Origin: Amycolatopsis japonica
GTDB lineage: Bacteria; Actinomycetota; Actinomycetes; Mycobacteriales; Pseudonocardiaceae
Direction: 5' to 3'
Assembly: GCF_000732925.1 (NCBI RefSeq)
Contig: NZ_CP008953.1
Span: 6,634,001-6,698,000 of the forward strand
DNA: 64,000 nt
The translations under genes and the position numbers were made by a program. Below are positions 8,216 through 17,800 of the stretch, piece by piece (positions within the stretch are counted from its first letter, which is position 1; each line of letters starts with the position of its first letter). The notes under the pieces were generated by a model. That model saw nothing but the letters and a program-made list of their open reading frames with translations, did not search any database and was not told where the DNA came from.

Positions 8216-9469
8216 GTGCCCGAGACCTTCCTCCCCGAGTTGCCGCAGGAGCTGTGGCGCGCCGGCAAGCTGGAGCTTGCCCATGGCGTGCAGCACGCTT
8301 TGCAGGTGATCCGGATCGCGACCGCCTGTCTGGGGCAGTTCCTGGCGGAGATCGAGTCTCGGGGCGCCAAAGACTTGTACGGGCATGGCAGCACGGCGAG
8401 CTGGCTCGCCGAGATCGCGGGATTGTCACGTGGCGAGGCCAGTGCGGTGGTGAAGCGCGCCATCGCCTTGAACCCCACCCGCGCTCTGGATGGCACGGAG
8501 GTTCCGCCTCTCGCTCCCGCCACTGCTGCGGTCGCCGCTCAGGGACTGGTCGGGGACGAACGGATCGATCAGATCCTGGAGATCCTGAAAAACCTCCCCG
8601 CCGACATTTCGGCCGAGGATCGGGCCGGTGCGGAGCAGATCCTCGCCAACCTCGCCCCGAATGCCGGTCCCCGCCAGCTCGCCAAGGCCGAGGCGAACTT
8701 GCAGGGCTTGCTCAACCCTGACGGCAACGAACCCAAAGACCCCGAGCCCAAGGAACCACGCCGCGAGATCACCCTCGAACGCCGCAAAGACGGGTTCTGG
8801 AAACTGACCGGTCTTCTCGATGACGAGACCGGTGCTCGCACGGCGGCGGCGTTGGAGGCGCACGCGCAGCCGCGGCCGGTGGATGAGTTCGGGCAGGCGG
8901 ATCTGCGGATGAAGTGCGAGCGCATGGGCGACGCCTGGGCCGAGCTCCTCGATCTGGCGATCGCGTGCCCGGACCAGCCGGGGACCAGTGGCTATCGGAC
9001 CCTCGTGCACGTCACCGTCGGACTTGAGGAACTGAAGTCGGGTCTCGGGACCGCGTGTCTCGACTTCGTGGGGACGATGACGGCACGGGAAGCCCGGCTT
9101 GCCGCCTGCGATTGCCTGATGGTGCCGGTCGTGATGGGTGCCTCGGGGGAACCGCTGGATATGGGGCGGCTGAGGCGGTTCGTCACTCCAGGCCAGAGAC
9201 GCGCGTTGAACATCCGCGACGGCGGCTGCGCCTTCCCCGGGTGTCATCGGAAACCGAAGAATTGCCACGCCCATCACATTCATCACTGGGCAGACGGCGG
9301 ACCCACCGACCTCCGGAACCTCGTATTGCTCTGCGGCTTCCATCATCGGCTGATCCACCACGGTGACTGGGAAGTACGGATGGCCGCTGATGGTTTACCG
9401 GAATTCATCCCACCCCAATACCGGGACCCGCTCCGAAAACCCCGCCGTAACACCCTGCACCACGTCTAG
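8216..9469 (+). CDS. DUF222 / HNH endonuclease domain protein (13E12 family)
   Basis: This 417-residue protein has a DUF222 region (residues ~10-310, with HGSTASWLAEIAGLSRGEA near the start) followed by a C-terminal HNH nuclease domain. The zinc/HNH residues are visible in CAFPGCHRKP, HAHHIHHWADGGPTD and NLVLLCGFHHRLIHHGDW. In mycobacteria this is the 13E12 repeat family, several members of which are DNA-damage induced; the SOS box here fits that. I chose GTG 8216 over GTG 8186 because the latter lies inside the LexA box and the -10 predicts a transcript starting at 8216. The exact DNA target of the family is unclear. Confidence 0.92.
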   Translation: MPETFLPELPQELWRAGKLELAHGVQHALQVIRIATACLGQFLAEIESRGAKDLYGHGSTASWLAEIAGLSRGEASAVVKRAIALNPTRALDGTEVPPLAPATAAVAAQGLVGDERIDQILEILKNLPADISAEDRAGAEQILANLAPNAGPRQLAKAEANLQGLLNPDGNEPKDPEPKEPRREITLERRKDGFWKLTGLLDDETGARTAAALEAHAQPRPVDEFGQADLRMKCERMGDAWAELLDLAIACPDQPGTSGYRTLVHVTVGLEELKSGLGTACLDFVGTMTAREARLAACDCLMVPVVMGASGEPLDMGRLRRFVTPGQRRALNIRDGGCAFPGCHRKPKNCHAHHIHHWADGGPTDLRNLVLLCGFHHRLIHHGDWEVRMAADGLPEFIPPQYRDPLRKPRRNTLHHV

Positions 9470-9472
9470 GCC

Positions 9473-9514
9473 CCGAGGAGCCCGCCAGCCACCCCCAGGC
9501 GACGGGCCCCTCGG
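9473..9514. terminator. Hairpin after the HNH gene
   Basis: CCGAGG-a-GCCCG pairs with CGGGC-c-CCTCGG across an 18-nt loop, beginning 4 bp after the stop codon. There is no U-tract, as is usual in high-GC actinobacteria. Confidence 0.6.
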
Positions 9515-9540
9515 CATGCCCTGCGCCGGACAGGCCCGGT

Positions 9541-9587
9541 GACTGTGTGGATTTCTGGTCATCCAACGCCCCAAAATCCACACAGTC
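9541..9587. repeat. Second intergenic palindrome, 14-bp perfect arms
   Basis: GACTGTGTGGATTT (9541-9554) is repeated inverted as AAATCCACACAGTC (9574-9587) with a 19-nt loop. It lies between the HNH gene and the transporter and could be a second terminator or a repeat element. Nothing else recognisable lies in 9470-9706 apart from a short CGTCC/GGACG inverted repeat near 9662-9676. Confidence 0.55.
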
Positions 9588-9706
9588 CATCACCACCGGA
9601 CCAGTCACGACCTGCCCCTCGCACGGCAACAGCCGCCAAGCCAACATGAAGACCTCCTCATCCGTCCTTAACGGACGATTCAGAAGCGCGTCACAAGCTC
9701 ATCACC

Positions 9707-11143
9707 GTGACCGCCTACACCTACACGACCAGCCCACCGAGAAAACCCACCAACCCCGAAAAACCCCGGCACACCAAGGCATGGCTGATCCCCGCCGCGG
9801 CCATCCCGGCGCTGTCCACAGCGCTCGTGCCCGGCGGACCGGGCTGGCAGGGCGCACTGGTCCTGGCCGTCTTCGCCGCGGCCGTGGGCGCGTGGGTACT
9901 GACCAGCGTGGACGACACCTGGATCGCGTTGGCGGCGGTGGCCGTCCTTGCCGTGGCCGGAGTGCTGGCGCCCGCCGACCTGTTCGCCACCCTCGGCGCG
10001 GATCTGGTGTGGCTGCTGATCGCGGCGTTCGTACTGGCGGCGGGGCTGACCGCGTCAGGACTGGTCGACCGGTTCGTGGCCATGGTCCCCGCGCGGGCGC
10101 GATCGGTGCGCGGGCTGGCGCATCTGTCGACGGTCGCGGTGGTGGTCTCGTCGCTGGTGGTCCCCTCGACGTCGGGGCGGGCGGCGCTGGCCGTGCCGGT
10201 GTTCACCGCCTTGGCGAGCGCGCTCCCGCGGATGGTCAAGGCGCTCTCAGTGCTGTTCCCCACGGTGGTGTTGCTGTCGGCGGTCTCGACGCTCATCGGC
10301 GCGGGCGCGCATCTGGTGGCCGATCAGCTTCTGCGTGAAGCGACCGGCGACGGCATCGGCTTCCTGCGCTGGCTGTTGCTCGGCCTGCCGCTGGCGGTGG
10401 TCTCGTGCCACCTCGCGGCCGAGGTCGTCTTGCGGTTGTTCACCACCCGCGAAGACCGTCGTGAGCGGTTCGACCTGCGCTCCAGGTTCCCGCCGCGAGG
10501 GCCGTGGACCCGGACGGAACGGTTCGCGGCGGTCACCATCGGCGCCGTGCTGGTGCTGTGGTGCACCGAGCCGTGGCACGGACTGCCGCCCGCGCTGGTC
10601 GGGCTCGTCGGTGCCTTGGCGATGTGCGTGCCACCGCATCGGGTCACGACGGGTACTGCGCTGAAGACCGTGCCGTGGTCGTTGCTGCTCTTCACCGCCG
10701 CGACGGCCGCGCTGGGCGGCGCGCTGGTGGGGTCGGGCGCGGCGGCATGGGTGGCGGACGTGGCCTTGAGTCCCGTCCGGGGCGCTCCGGCGTGGGTCGT
10801 GCTGGCGGCGGTGATCGTGGTGAGCACGGCCGCGCATCTGGCGGTGCAGTCCCGGTCGGCGCGGTCTTCGGTGCTGGTGCCGGTGGTGATCCCGCTCGCG
10901 GCGGCCACCGGGCTGGCCCCGGCCGCGGCGGTGTTCGCCTCCACCGCGGCGGCGGGGTTCTGCCACACGCTCACCTCGTCCGCCAAACCGGTCGCGCTCT
11001 TCTCCGACATCGACGGCGTGCCGACCTATTCGTCCCGCGACCTGCTCCGGCTTTCGAAGGTGCTCGCGCCGCTGCACGTGGTCGTCGTCGCCGTCTTCGC
11101 CTTGCTCGTCTGGCCGCACCTCGGCCTCTCGCTCATCCCGTGA
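9707..11143 (+). CDS. DASS (SLC13-type) anion transporter, possibly for glycerate
   Basis: This 478-residue membrane protein has ~11-12 hydrophobic segments and the two-repeat organisation of the divalent anion:Na+ symporter family (SLC13/CitT). The first repeat contains VVVSSLVVPSTSGRAAL; the second contains AGFCHTLTSSAKPV, in the place of the Ser-Asn-Thr/Ser-Ser-Thr substrate motifs. A Pro-rich cytosolic tail of ~25 residues precedes helix 1. GTG 9707 is the only well-placed start and lacks a clear Shine-Dalgarno. Glycerate kinase begins 17 bp downstream, so glycerate or a related carboxylate is the likely substrate. That substrate is an inference from context. Confidence 0.85.
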   Translation: MTAYTYTTSPPRKPTNPEKPRHTKAWLIPAAAIPALSTALVPGGPGWQGALVLAVFAAAVGAWVLTSVDDTWIALAAVAVLAVAGVLAPADLFATLGADLVWLLIAAFVLAAGLTASGLVDRFVAMVPARARSVRGLAHLSTVAVVVSSLVVPSTSGRAALAVPVFTALASALPRMVKALSVLFPTVVLLSAVSTLIGAGAHLVADQLLREATGDGIGFLRWLLLGLPLAVVSCHLAAEVVLRLFTTREDRRERFDLRSRFPPRGPWTRTERFAAVTIGAVLVLWCTEPWHGLPPALVGLVGALAMCVPPHRVTTGTALKTVPWSLLLFTAATAALGGALVGSGAAAWVADVALSPVRGAPAWVVLAAVIVVSTAAHLAVQSRSARSSVLVPVVIPLAAATGLAPAAAVFASTAAAGFCHTLTSSAKPVALFSDIDGVPTYSSRDLLRLSKVLAPLHVVVVAVFALLVWPHLGLSLIP

Positions 11144-11160
11144 ACCATCAGGAGGAAGTC

Positions 11161-12315
11161 ATGCGGATCGTCGTCGCCCCCAGTGGGTTCAAGGAAAGTC
11201 TCGGTGCCGAAGCCGCCGCCGACGCCATCGCCGAGGGCGTGCTGCGGGTCGTCCCGTTCGCGGAGATCGACCGCGTCCCGCTCGTGGACGGCGGCGAGGG
11301 GTCGGCCGCGGCGCTGGCCGGGAGCACCGGCGGGAAGATCGTGGACACCGTCGTCACCGGCCCGGTCGGGCTGCCGGTGCGCTCCCATTTCGCGATTCTC
11401 GGTGACGGGTCGACGGCGGTGGTCGAGATGGCGGCGGCCGCGGGTCTTCGCCTGGTGCCCGCCGATCGCCGCGATCCCGGGCGCACCACCAGCCGGGGCG
11501 TCGGCGAGCTGATGATCGCCGCGCTCGACTCGGGCTGTTCGTCGGTGCTCGTCGGTTGCGGCGATTCCGGCGTGTCCGACGGCGGAGCCGGGGCGCTCCA
11601 GGCGCTGGGCGCCCGGGTGCTCGATCGCGCCGGTCAGGAGGTGGGGCCCGGCGGGGCGGAGCTGGCGCGGGCCCGGCACATCGACGTGTCCGGGCTCGAT
11701 CCGAGACTCGCGGGCACCGAACTCCGGCTGGCGGTCAACCCGCACAACGTCCTGTGCGGCCCCCGCGGCGTGGCCAGGGTGTTCGGCCCGCAGAAGGGCG
11801 CCACTCCCGAGCAGGTGGAGCGGCTGGCGGCGGCGCTCGACAACTGGGCCGGCGTCCTGCGCAGCGACCTGGGCGCCGAGGTCGCGCTCGTCCCCGGATC
11901 GGGTGCTTCCGGCGGTCTCGGCGCGGGGCTGTGCGCGGCGCTGGGAGCCCGGCTGCTGCCGCGCTTCGAAGTCCTGCTGGACCACGTCGACCTCGACGCG
12001 CGGCTGGCGGCGGCCGATCTCGTGGTCACCGCCGAGGGCACGATCGACGCCCAGACCCCGCACGGGAAGGTGCCCGCCGAGGTCGCGCGCCGGGCCAAGG
12101 CGCACGGCAAGCCGGTGGTCGCGCTCGCCGGGCGGATCGGCATGGACGCCGACACCACCTACGCGGTCGGCATCGACGCCTTCCAGGCCATCCAGCCCGG
12201 CCCGGTGGATCTGGACGAGGCGATCCTGCGCGGCGCGGAGTTCCTCACCGACGCCGCCGAACGGTTGCTGCGGCTCGTGCTGGTCGGCACCCGCCTGTCC
12301 ACGCCCGTTATGTGA
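11161..12315 (+). CDS. Glycerate kinase (GlxK/GarK type I)
   Basis: The 384-residue enzyme phosphorylates D-glycerate with ATP, feeding it to glycolysis or the glyoxylate route. Family hallmarks are the N-terminal VVAPSGFKESLGAEAAADA, the glycine-rich LVDGGEGSA, and VFGPQKGATPEQV in the second half. AGGAGG lies 6 bp before ATG 11161; the frame is open much further upstream inside the transporter but that extension is not real. It forms a two-gene operon with the DASS transporter, suggesting uptake and immediate trapping of glycerate. Confidence 0.93.
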   Translation: MRIVVAPSGFKESLGAEAAADAIAEGVLRVVPFAEIDRVPLVDGGEGSAAALAGSTGGKIVDTVVTGPVGLPVRSHFAILGDGSTAVVEMAAAAGLRLVPADRRDPGRTTSRGVGELMIAALDSGCSSVLVGCGDSGVSDGGAGALQALGARVLDRAGQEVGPGGAELARARHIDVSGLDPRLAGTELRLAVNPHNVLCGPRGVARVFGPQKGATPEQVERLAAALDNWAGVLRSDLGAEVALVPGSGASGGLGAGLCAALGARLLPRFEVLLDHVDLDARLAAADLVVTAEGTIDAQTPHGKVPAEVARRAKAHGKPVVALAGRIGMDADTTYAVGIDAFQAIQPGPVDLDEAILRGAEFLTDAAERLLRLVLVGTRLSTPVM

Positions 12316-12323
12316 AGATTCCT

Positions 12324-12341
12324 TCATCTTGTCCTCATCTT
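12324..12341. promoter_or_regulatory. Direct repeat, candidate OmpR-type regulator box
   Basis: TCATCTT occurs at 12324-12330 and 12335-12341, spaced 11 bp start to start, 30 bp before the small exported protein. Such one-turn direct repeats are typical binding sites of OmpR/PhoB-family regulators, so the downstream regulator may control its own operon. Confidence 0.45.
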
Positions 12342-12371
12342 CGCCACATCGACGACCGGAAGGGTGGAGCC

Positions 12372-12620
12372 ATGGCCCGTTCGCCGCGTATCGCCCTGCT
12401 CATCGCCGCCGTGGCGCTCCCGCTCGGTGCGGCCGCGGTCACCTGGGCATGGCCGGAGCCGCCCGCGCCGCAGGCGCCGATCGAGGTGAAACTGAAGGAA
12501 CATCCGACGTCGACCACCCAGCCCCCTCCGCCGAGCAGTTCCACGCCGGTGGTCGTGCCACCGCCCCCGGTGGTCCCGCCCGGCGACGACCAGGACGACG
12601 ACGGTGCCGACGACGACTGA
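12372..12620 (+). CDS. Small Pro-rich exported or membrane-anchored protein
   Basis: This 82-residue protein has a basic start (MARSPR), one hydrophobic segment at ~8-27 (IALLIAAVALPLGAAAVTWA), and an extracytoplasmic part rich in Pro, Thr and Val that ends in an acidic DDDGADDD tail. ATG 12372 follows a GGAAGGGTGGA ribosome-binding region. The stop overlaps the histidine kinase start by 17 bp, so it is translated with the kinase and may be a ligand-binding or regulatory accessory of the sensor. I do not recognise a family. The acidic tail could bind metal or basic peptides; this is speculation. Confidence 0.7.
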   Translation: MARSPRIALLIAAVALPLGAAAVTWAWPEPPAPQAPIEVKLKEHPTSTTQPPPPSSSTPVVVPPPPVVPPGDDQDDDGADDD

Positions 12621-14046
12621 ACCCAGGATGCGGGCGGTCCCCGCGCGCGTCCGGATCATGGGCTGGCTGCTGCTGCTCGTCGCCGTGGTGACGGTGTCGA
12701 CGACGCTGGTCACGTACAACCTGTTGCTGCGCGAGGTCGACAGCGACGTCAACGCGGCGCTCGAGCAGGAGGCCGCCGAACTCGGCCAGGTGCTGGCCGA
12801 GGGGGTGGACCGCGCCACCGGGCAGCCGTTCCCGGACGTGCGGTCCGCATTGTCGGCGCACCTGCGGCGCCAGTACGTCGACGATGACGAAGTGGTCCTG
12901 GCCTGGACGCCGTCGTCCGGGCCGATCCTGCAGGACCGCGAGGAACCGTTCCGGCTGGGCGAGAGCCCGGCGGTGCTGGATCCGATCCTCGCCGACCCGG
13001 CGCGCAGCGGCAGCGTCGAGACCCCCGCCGGGGAGATGCGCTGGATCCGTGTCGACGCGTCCGGCACCCGCGAGGGTGACCGCGGTTCGTTCGTCGTCGG
13101 CTACTTCGTGGACCGCGACCGCGCCGAGATCGCCACCACCGTGCGGACCCTGCTGTTCGTCGGGCTGCTCGGGCTCGTCCTGGCCGGGGCCGCGGCGTGG
13201 CTGGTCGCCGGCCAGATCCTCGCCCCGGTGCGGCTGGTGCGCCGCGCCGCCGCCGAGATCACCGAGCACGACCTGACCCGCCGCATCCCGGTTGACGGCC
13301 GCGACGACGTCGCCGCGCTCGCCGAACAGTTCAACGCCATGCTCGACCGGCTCGACCTCGCGTTCGCCACCCAGCGGCGCTTCCTCGACGACGCCGGCCA
13401 CGAACTGCGGACGCCCATCACGATCGTGCTCGGCCATCTCGAACTGCTCGACGACGACCCGGTCGCGCGGGCCGAGGCGATCCGGCTGTGCGTCGACGAA
13501 CTGGACCGCATGAACCGCATCGTCGGGGATCTCCTGCTGCTGGCGAAGGCCGAGCAGCCCGACTTCGTCACCCTCGCCCCCACCGACGTCACCGAGCTGA
13601 CCAGCGATCTTTACGCCAAGGTCCGCACCATCGGCGATCGTCGCTGGCGGCTGGAGGCGCTCGGCGAAGGCCAAGTGCCGCTCGACGAGCAGCGCACGAC
13701 CCAGGCCGTCGTGCAGCTGGCCCAGAACGCCGTCCAGCACACCGAAGACGGCGACGAGATCCTGATCGGCTCGGCCGTCACCGAGGACACCGTGTCGTTC
13801 TGGGTGGCCGACCATGGCCCTGGAGTGCCGCGGGAGGACGCCGAGAAGATCTTCCAGCGGTTCAACCGGGGGCCGTCGGGCGGTCATCGGAGCGGGGCCG
13901 GGCTCGGGCTGGCGATCGTGTGCGCCATCGCCGAGGCTCAGCACGGCTTGGTGCGCCTGGAATCCGCCCCGGGGCACGGCGCCCGGTTCACCATCGAAAT
14001 CCCTGTTCATTCAGCCGAAGGAGGCACGCCGTGGCCCGTATCCTGA
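12604..14046 (+). CDS. Two-component sensor histidine kinase (HAMP-HisKA-HATPase)
   Basis: This 480-residue membrane kinase has transmembrane segments at ~18-38 and ~182-203 flanking a ~140-residue extracytoplasmic sensor, then HAMP (~203-255). HisKA follows with the phospho-acceptor His near 266 (FLDDAGHELRTPI). The HATPase domain shows N (QNAVQHTEDGD), G1 (DHGPGVP), F (IFQRFNRG) and G2 (GAGLGLAIV) boxes. GTG 12604 is used; ATG 12628 is an alternative. The stop overlaps the response-regulator start. The sensor domain has no family I recognise, so the signal is unknown. Confidence 0.93.
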   Translation: MPTTTEPRMRAVPARVRIMGWLLLLVAVVTVSTTLVTYNLLLREVDSDVNAALEQEAAELGQVLAEGVDRATGQPFPDVRSALSAHLRRQYVDDDEVVLAWTPSSGPILQDREEPFRLGESPAVLDPILADPARSGSVETPAGEMRWIRVDASGTREGDRGSFVVGYFVDRDRAEIATTVRTLLFVGLLGLVLAGAAAWLVAGQILAPVRLVRRAAAEITEHDLTRRIPVDGRDDVAALAEQFNAMLDRLDLAFATQRRFLDDAGHELRTPITIVLGHLELLDDDPVARAEAIRLCVDELDRMNRIVGDLLLLAKAEQPDFVTLAPTDVTELTSDLYAKVRTIGDRRWRLEALGEGQVPLDEQRTTQAVVQLAQNAVQHTEDGDEILIGSAVTEDTVSFWVADHGPGVPREDAEKIFQRFNRGPSGGHRSGAGLGLAIVCAIAEAQHGLVRLESAPGHGARFTIEIPVHSAEGGTPWPVS

Positions 14047-14708
14047 TCGCCGAGGACGAGGAGCGCATCGCGTCGTTCGTCCGCAAGGGGCTCGTCGCCA
14101 ACGGCTTCACCACCACCGTCGTCGCGGACGGCGAGCAGGCTCTCCAGTACGCCCTCGGCGACGGCTACGACCTGCTGGTGCTCGACCTCGGCCTGCCCTC
14201 CCGCGACGGCCTGTCCGTGCTGCGGACGCTGCGCGAACACCACAACACCACCCCGGTGGTGATCCTCACCGCGCACGATTCGCCGCAGACCACCCTGGCC
14301 GGGCTGGAGGGCGGCGCCGACGACTACATGGCCAAACCGTTCCGCTTCGACGAGCTGCTGGCCAGGATCCGGCTCCGGCTGCGCCGCACCGAACTCGTCG
14401 CCGAGACCACCGTGCTGCACGCTGGCCCGCTGTCGCTGGATCTGCGCACGCGCCGCGCGGACGTCGACGGCGCCGGCGTCGACCTGACCTCGCGCGAGTT
14501 CGCCCTGCTGGAGCTGTTCATCCGCCACCAGGGCCAGGTGCTGACCCGTGAGCAGATCCTCTCCCACGTGTGGGGGTACGACTTCGACCCGGGCTCCAAC
14601 ATCGTCGACGTGTACGTCCGCACCCTGCGCCGCAAGATCGGGGCGGGCCACATCCGCACCGCGCGGGGTATGGGGTACGCGTTCGACCCCGGCCACACAT
14701 CACCTTGA
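14031..14708 (+). CDS. OmpR/PhoB-family response regulator
   Basis: This 225-residue regulator has an intact receiver with acidic residues E8/D9, phospho-acceptor D52 (LLVLDLGLPSRDG), T80 and K102 (YMAKPF). It is followed by a winged-helix DNA-binding domain (LTSREFALLELFIRHQGQV, then VDVYVRTLRRKIG). GTG 14031 has an AAGGAGG Shine-Dalgarno 6 bp upstream and lies within the 3' end of its partner kinase gene. It is the cognate partner of the kinase and probably binds the TCATCTT direct repeat at the head of the operon. Confidence 0.95.
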   Translation: MARILIAEDEERIASFVRKGLVANGFTTTVVADGEQALQYALGDGYDLLVLDLGLPSRDGLSVLRTLREHHNTTPVVILTAHDSPQTTLAGLEGGADDYMAKPFRFDELLARIRLRLRRTELVAETTVLHAGPLSLDLRTRRADVDGAGVDLTSREFALLELFIRHQGQVLTREQILSHVWGYDFDPGSNIVDVYVRTLRRKIGAGHIRTARGMGYAFDPGHTSP

Positions 14709-14747
14709 CTCCCGCCGGACCGCACCGGAGAGTGAACTCAAGACCCA

Positions 14748-14844
14748 CGCGACGGCGGCGGAGGAACCCGGTGAGAGTCCGGGGCGGTCCCGCCACTGTC
14801 ATCCTCCCGGCCAGGGAGGGAAGCCAGGAACTCCGGCCGTCGCG
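14748..14844 (+). promoter_or_regulatory. Cobalamin riboswitch (short form)
   Basis: The closing stem P1 pairs CGCGACGGC (14748-14756) with GCCGTCGCG (14836-14844). The core contains GGTGAGAGTCC and CCCGCCACTGTCA, and near the 3' end a B12-box-like AAGCCAGGAACTCC. It lacks the long 5' peripheral arm of the large class, so it looks like the compact class II form. It ends ~40 nt before the cobN start and would lower cobN expression when adenosyl- or other cobalamin is abundant. Confidence 0.85.
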
Positions 14845-14886
14845 ACCACACGACCCGGGGCGCGGACACCCCGAGTGAGGACTGCC

Positions 14887-17800
14887 GTGATCCTGCTTCT
14901 GTCCACTTCGGACACCGACCTGCTCAGCGCCCGTTCCAGCGAGGCCGAGTACCGGCTGGCCAACCCGGCCCGCCTCGACCTCGCGGAGCTGCCCGCCCTG
15001 CTCGACGGCGCCAAGATCGTCGTCGTCCGGATCCTCGGCTCCGAACGAAGCTGGCAGGAAGGCCTCGACACGGTCCGCGCGAGCGGCGCGCACGTGGTGG
15101 TCCTCGGCGGCGAGCAGACGCCGGACGCGCAGCTCATGAAGCTGTCCACCGTCCCGGCCGGCACCGCGGCGGAGGCGCACGCGTATCTGGCGCAGGGCGG
15201 CCCGGCCAACCTCACGCAGCTGCACCGGTTCCTGAGCGACACGCTCCTGCTCACCGGTGACGGCTTCGAGCCGCCCGCCGTGCAGCCGCTGTGGGGTGTC
15301 CTGGAGCGCGAGCCGAAGAGCACCGAGGGACCGGTCGTCGCGATCCTCTACTACCGGGCGCATCACCTGTCCGGGAACACCGAGTTCGTCCACGCCCTCG
15401 CCGACGCCGTCGAGGACGCCGGGGGCCGCGCGCTCCCGATCCACTGCGCCTCCCTGCGCACCCGCGAGCCGGAGATGATGGCCGAGCTGGCCAAGGCCGA
15501 CGCGCTCCTGGTCACCGTGCTGGCCGCCGGCGGCACCCGCCCGTCCGAGGTCGGCGCGGGCGGGGACGACGAGGCGTGGGACGTCGCCGAGATGGCCGCG
15601 CTCGACATCCCGATCCTGCAGGCGCTGTGCCTCACCAGCGATCGCGAGACCTGGTCCGCGAACGACGACGGCCTCTCGCCGCTCGACGCGGGCAACCAGA
15701 TGGCCGTCCCCGAGTTCGACGGCCGCCTCATCACCGTCCCGTTCTCGTTCAAGGAGATCGACGACGACGGCCTCCCCAAGTACGTGCCGGACGCCGAGCG
15801 CGCTTCGCGGGTCGCCAAGATCGCGCTCGCGCACGCGCGTCTGCGCCACACTCCCCCGCCGGAACGCCGGATCGCGCTGATGCTGTCCGCGTACCCGACG
15901 AAGCATTCCCGCGTCGGCAACGCCGTCGGCCTCGACACGCCCGCGTCCGCGATCGAACTGTTGCGCCGCATGCGCGACCAGGGTTACGACCTCGGCGACG
16001 ATCCGTTCCCCGGCGTCGAGCCCACCGGCACCGACCAGCCCGACGGCGACGCTCTGATCCACGCGCTCATCGCCGCGGGCGGCCAGGATCCGGAGTGGCT
16101 CACCGAGGAACAGCTGTCCGGCAACCCGATCCGCGTGCCCGCGGACAAATACCGCGAGTGGTTCGCCGAGCTGCCCGCGGAACTGCGCGAGGGCATGGAG
16201 GAGCACTGGGGCCCGGCGCCCGGCGAGCTTTACGTCGACAACGGCGACATCGTGCTGGCGTCGCTGCAGTCCGGCAACGTCATCCTGATGATCCAACCGC
16301 CGCGCGGTTTCGGCGAGAACCCGGTCGCGATCTACCACAACCCGGATCTCCCGCCGAGCCACCACTACCTGGCCGCGTACCGCTGGCTGGAGGAGGAATT
16401 CGGCGCGCACGCCGTCGTCCACCTCGGCAAACACGGTTCGCTGGAATGGCTTCCCGGCAAGACCGCGGGTCTCTCGGACTCGTGCGCGCCGGACGCCGTC
16501 CTGGGCAATCTGCCACTGATCTACCCGTTCCTGATCAACGACCCCGGCGAGGGCGCGCAGGCGAAACGGCGCGCGCACGCCACGATCGTCGACCATCTGA
16601 TCCCGCCGATGGCCCGCGCCGAGAGCTACGGCGACATGGCCCGACTGGAGCAGCTCCTCGACGAGCACGCCAACATCGCCGCGATGGACCCGGCGAAACT
16701 GCCCGCCGTCCGCGCGCAGATCTGGACGCTGATCCAGGCCGCGAAACTGGACCACGACCTCGGTGTCGAAGAACGCCCGCACGACGCGGAGTTCGACGAC
16801 TTCCTACTGCACATCGACGGCTGGCTGTGCGAGGTCAAGGACGCCCAGATCCGCGACGGCCTGCACATCCTCGGCGCCGCGCCGGTGGGCGAGGCGCGGA
16901 TCAACCTCGTGCTCGCCATGCTGCGCGCACAGCAGATGTGGGGCGGCAAACAGGGCGCGGTCCCCGGTCTGCGGTCCGCGTTGGGGCTCAAGGAGAACAG
17001 CGGCGCCCCACTGTCCGAAGTGGACGCCATCGAGCAGACGGCCCGCTCGCTCGTCGAGGCGATGGAGGCCAGGGACTGGTCCCCCGCCGCCGTCGCCGAG
17101 GTCGTCGCCGAAGTACCGGAACACCAGGAGGTCGCGCGCGTGCTGACCTTCGCCGCCACCGAGATCGTGCCACGTCTGGCGGGCACCGGTGCCGAGATCG
17201 ACGCCGTGCTCCACGCGCTCGACGGCGGCTACATCCCCGCGGGACCCAGCGGTTCTCCGCTGCGCGGCCTGATCAACGTGCTGCCGACCGGCCGCAACTT
17301 CTACACCGTCGACCCGAAGGCCATCCCGAGCCGTCTCGCATGGGAAACTGGACAGGCGCTCGCGGACTCGCTTCTCCGCCGCTACAAGGAGGACACAGGC
17401 GACTGGCCGCGTTCGGTCGGTCTCTCGGTCTGGGGCACGTCGGCGATGCGCACGTCGGGTGACGACGCGGCGGAAGTCCTTGCCCTGCTGGGTGTCCAGC
17501 CGGTTTGGGACGAGGCTTCGCGGCGCGTCACCGGGATCGAGGCGATCCCGCTCGCCGAGCTCGGCCGTCCGCGGATCGACGTCACCGTGCGGATCAGTGG
17601 CTTCTTCCGTGACGCCTTCCCGCATGTGATCACCCTCCTGGACGACGCCGTGCGCCTGGTGGCGAACCTCGACGAGCCGGACGAACAGAACTTCGTGCGA
17701 GCCCACACCCGCGCGGATCTGGCCGCGCACGGCGACGAACGCCGGGCCACCACGAGGATCTTCGGCTCCAAGCCGGGCGCGTACGGGGCGGGTCTGCTAC

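Noticed and set aside
8216..9469. HNH gene as an intron-homing endonuclease or mobile element
   Set aside because: The DUF222 fusion and lack of flanking intron or terminal repeats indicate a stand-alone 13E12-type gene.
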